Shown: piece after piece, positions 62,861 to 64,000 of the stretch
How positions within the stretch are numbered: the first letter of the stretch is position 1
Layout of the letters: the number at the start of each line of letters is the position of its first letter
NCBI GenBank assembly: GCA_028564705.1
Contig: JAPXFQ010000398.1
Location: 1,612,001-1,676,000, forward strand
Reading direction: 5' to 3'
Origin: Apricaphanius iberus
Lineage: Eukaryota > Chordata > Actinopteri > Cyprinodontiformes > Aphaniidae
DNA: 64,000 nt
The notes under the pieces: generated by a model
The model's database searches: none
What the model saw: the letters and a program-made list of their open reading frames with translations, nothing else
Told to the model about the DNA's origin: nothing
Program-made: the position numbers and the translations under genes

Positions 62861-63836
62861 AGCAAATTTCACTATTACATGTGGACTTAATGACTGCAAG
62901 TCAACATTTACAAAATATGAGTCCTTTAGACGACACGTGTATAGGAGACACAGAGACCCAGTTTTATGTCAATACAATGACTGTGATGGAGATGGAGATG
63001 AAGATGAGGTGGCCTCTGAGGATTCTAATGAGCCTGGGACAGATTCCGTCATTGAAAATCCTCCCTCTATGGATGAACTGTTACTCAATTTCAGAGAAAA
63101 TCTTTTCTCATTCATTCTCAAATGTACAGAGAAAAATCACCTTCCAGTCTCTGTTCAGAAAGAAATTGTTGATGACGTAAATTTCTTATTTTGTTTTTTC
63201 AAGGAGAACTATGATACTTTCATAGCTTACCATTTACAGAAAAGTGGTTTTGATATATCAAAAAGTCCAGAGCTAAAAAGGGTTCTACAGTCACATGATT
63301 TTTTTCATGAGGCATCAAAGGCTATCCGACCTCCATATATGATAAAAGAACATTGTAAATCCAAGTTCAATGTGATAAAACCTGTCCATTATAAGTTAAG
63401 GACTTCTCTAGGACACACAGTGGGCTCCTATTCATATGTACCAATTGATAAGGTGCTTAAAAAATACTGTTCTGATGCAGACATTCGGGATCAAATTCTG
63501 TCTAAGGCTAAGCCCGAGACAGACAATGAATTTTTAGCAGACTACTGTGATGGACAAATATTCAAACAACACAAATTTTTTAAAGACCACCCAAATGCAC
63601 TGCGGCTGCATTTTTATGAGGATAAGTTTGAAGTAGTAAATCCTTTGGGGTCCGAAAGAACAAAACACAAGCTGTGTGCATTTTATTACACAGTAGGCAA
63701 TTTGGAAAAAAAATATAGATCTCAGCAGAGACACATTCATTTAGCATTATTGGTACGTTATTCATATGTAAAACAGTGTGGTTTTGATGTCATCTTAAAG
63801 CCTTTGCTTGATGATCTTAAAAAAACTTTGTACTGA
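62769..63836 (+). CDS. Two-finger C2H2 protein with tnp2/CACTA-like core, broken at the 3' side
   Basis: A 355-codon frame from ATG 62769. Residues 5-28 and 36-61 are C2H2 fingers: C7-x2-C10-x12-H23-x4-H28 and C38-x4-C43-x12-H56-x4-H61. An acidic stretch (73-80) follows, then a helical region and HFYEDKFEVVNPLG (281-294), a block KHKLCAFYYTVGNL (299-312) and LKPLLDDLKK (343-352). The frame stops after an A7 run (63819-63825). From about 63826 the next frame continues with DGFTLTFDG..., SGDNLSAHMIGGF and CRYC to the window end. The order D/N-PLG, NL..., PLL-D-L, then D-x-H...GGF...C-x2-C follows the pattern of Transposase_21 (CACTA tnp2). That assignment is inference; a co-opted gene is possible. 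Confidence 0.55.
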   Translation: MPSLYQCSKCSRRTFTLMKLIQHIGLIHAHEANFTITCGLNDCKSTFTKYESFRRHVYRRHRDPVLCQYNDCDGDGDEDEVASEDSNEPGTDSVIENPPSMDELLLNFRENLFSFILKCTEKNHLPVSVQKEIVDDVNFLFCFFKENYDTFIAYHLQKSGFDISKSPELKRVLQSHDFFHEASKAIRPPYMIKEHCKSKFNVIKPVHYKLRTSLGHTVGSYSYVPIDKVLKKYCSDADIRDQILSKAKPETDNEFLADYCDGQIFKQHKFFKDHPNALRLHFYEDKFEVVNPLGSERTKHKLCAFYYTVGNLEKKYRSQQRHIHLALLVRYSYVKQCGFDVILKPLLDDLKKTLY

Positions 63837-64000
63837 TGGTTTTACATTGACTTTTGATGGAACTGAGCACATCATATATGCAGCTCTTACCACTTTATCT
63901 GGTGATAACTTGTCAGCTCACATGATTGGTGGATTTACCATGTCTTTTAACTCTGGTAGAGTTTGTCGCTATTGCATGGCTACTCATCAAGATAAGAAAC
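63826..64000 (+). pseudogene. Continuation of the C2H2/tnp2-like protein in a shifted frame
   Basis: Directly after the A7 run this frame is open to the window edge and carries SGDNLSAHMIGGF (putative second acidic residue at 63904-63906) and VCRYCMATHQD. One A too many at 63819-63825 explains the shift. Alternatives are a sequencing error, a programmed shift or a real disabling change. Confidence 0.55.

Overview
This window reads as teleost fish genomic DNA. The evidence is a multi-exon vertebrate gene with canonical GT/AG introns, and a dense, layered set of repeats typical of bony fish: Tc1/mariner, hAT, PIF/Harbinger, piggyBac-like, Ty3/Gypsy, an endogenous retrovirus, L2-like and endonuclease-type LINEs, and a tRNA-type SINE. 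Family names come from motif recognition and memory of the families, not from a search.

Left part (1-7,500): a 5'-truncated L2-like LINE tail is followed by a damaged endogenous retrovirus (about 1,083-5,650). It keeps pieces of gag, protease, RT, integrase C-terminus and env TM, plus one 3' LTR; the 5' LTR and much of pol are missing. The LTR abuts the middle of a decayed Tc1-like transposase. A probable piggyBac-like scrap follows.

Middle-left (8,460-21,500): the only clear host gene is lzts1 on the minus strand. Eight coding exons (17,486 down to 8,931) join in frame to a 639-residue coiled-coil protein with a myristoylation-type N-terminus and a C-terminal TEI. At least one 5' non-coding exon lies further upstream, possibly ending at 21,270. 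Its introns carry several decayed Tc1-like elements, one with a second element nested inside.

Centre (21,500-44,200): no host gene was recognised. This stretch holds microsatellites, an L2-like LINE tail, a Harbinger-type MITE with TTA target duplication (29,239-29,921), paired dispersed repeats, and a nested set at 37,762-40,558. There a hAT-type element with an 8-bp target duplication contains a complete Tc1/mariner element with an uninterrupted 347-residue transposase whose last two catalytic acids are 38 residues apart. A minus-strand Ty3/Gypsy element (40,915-44,198) follows, with one LTR, primer-binding site, gag, protease, RT and a shortened RNase H.

Right part (44,200-64,000): mostly repeat-poor intergenic DNA with scattered SINE, retroposon and Tc1 pieces, a decayed LINE (61,510-61,910, minus), and at the edge (62,465-64,000) two overlapping reading frames. 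One is a terminal exon of an unknown protein. The other is a two-C2H2-finger protein whose C-terminal region resembles, by residue pattern, the tnp2-type transposase core of CACTA/EnSpm elements. It is broken by an apparent one-base frameshift in an A7 run and runs off the window. It is the least familiar coding unit here.

The mobile elements act individually; no operon-like cooperation is seen. lzts1 is the functional host locus.
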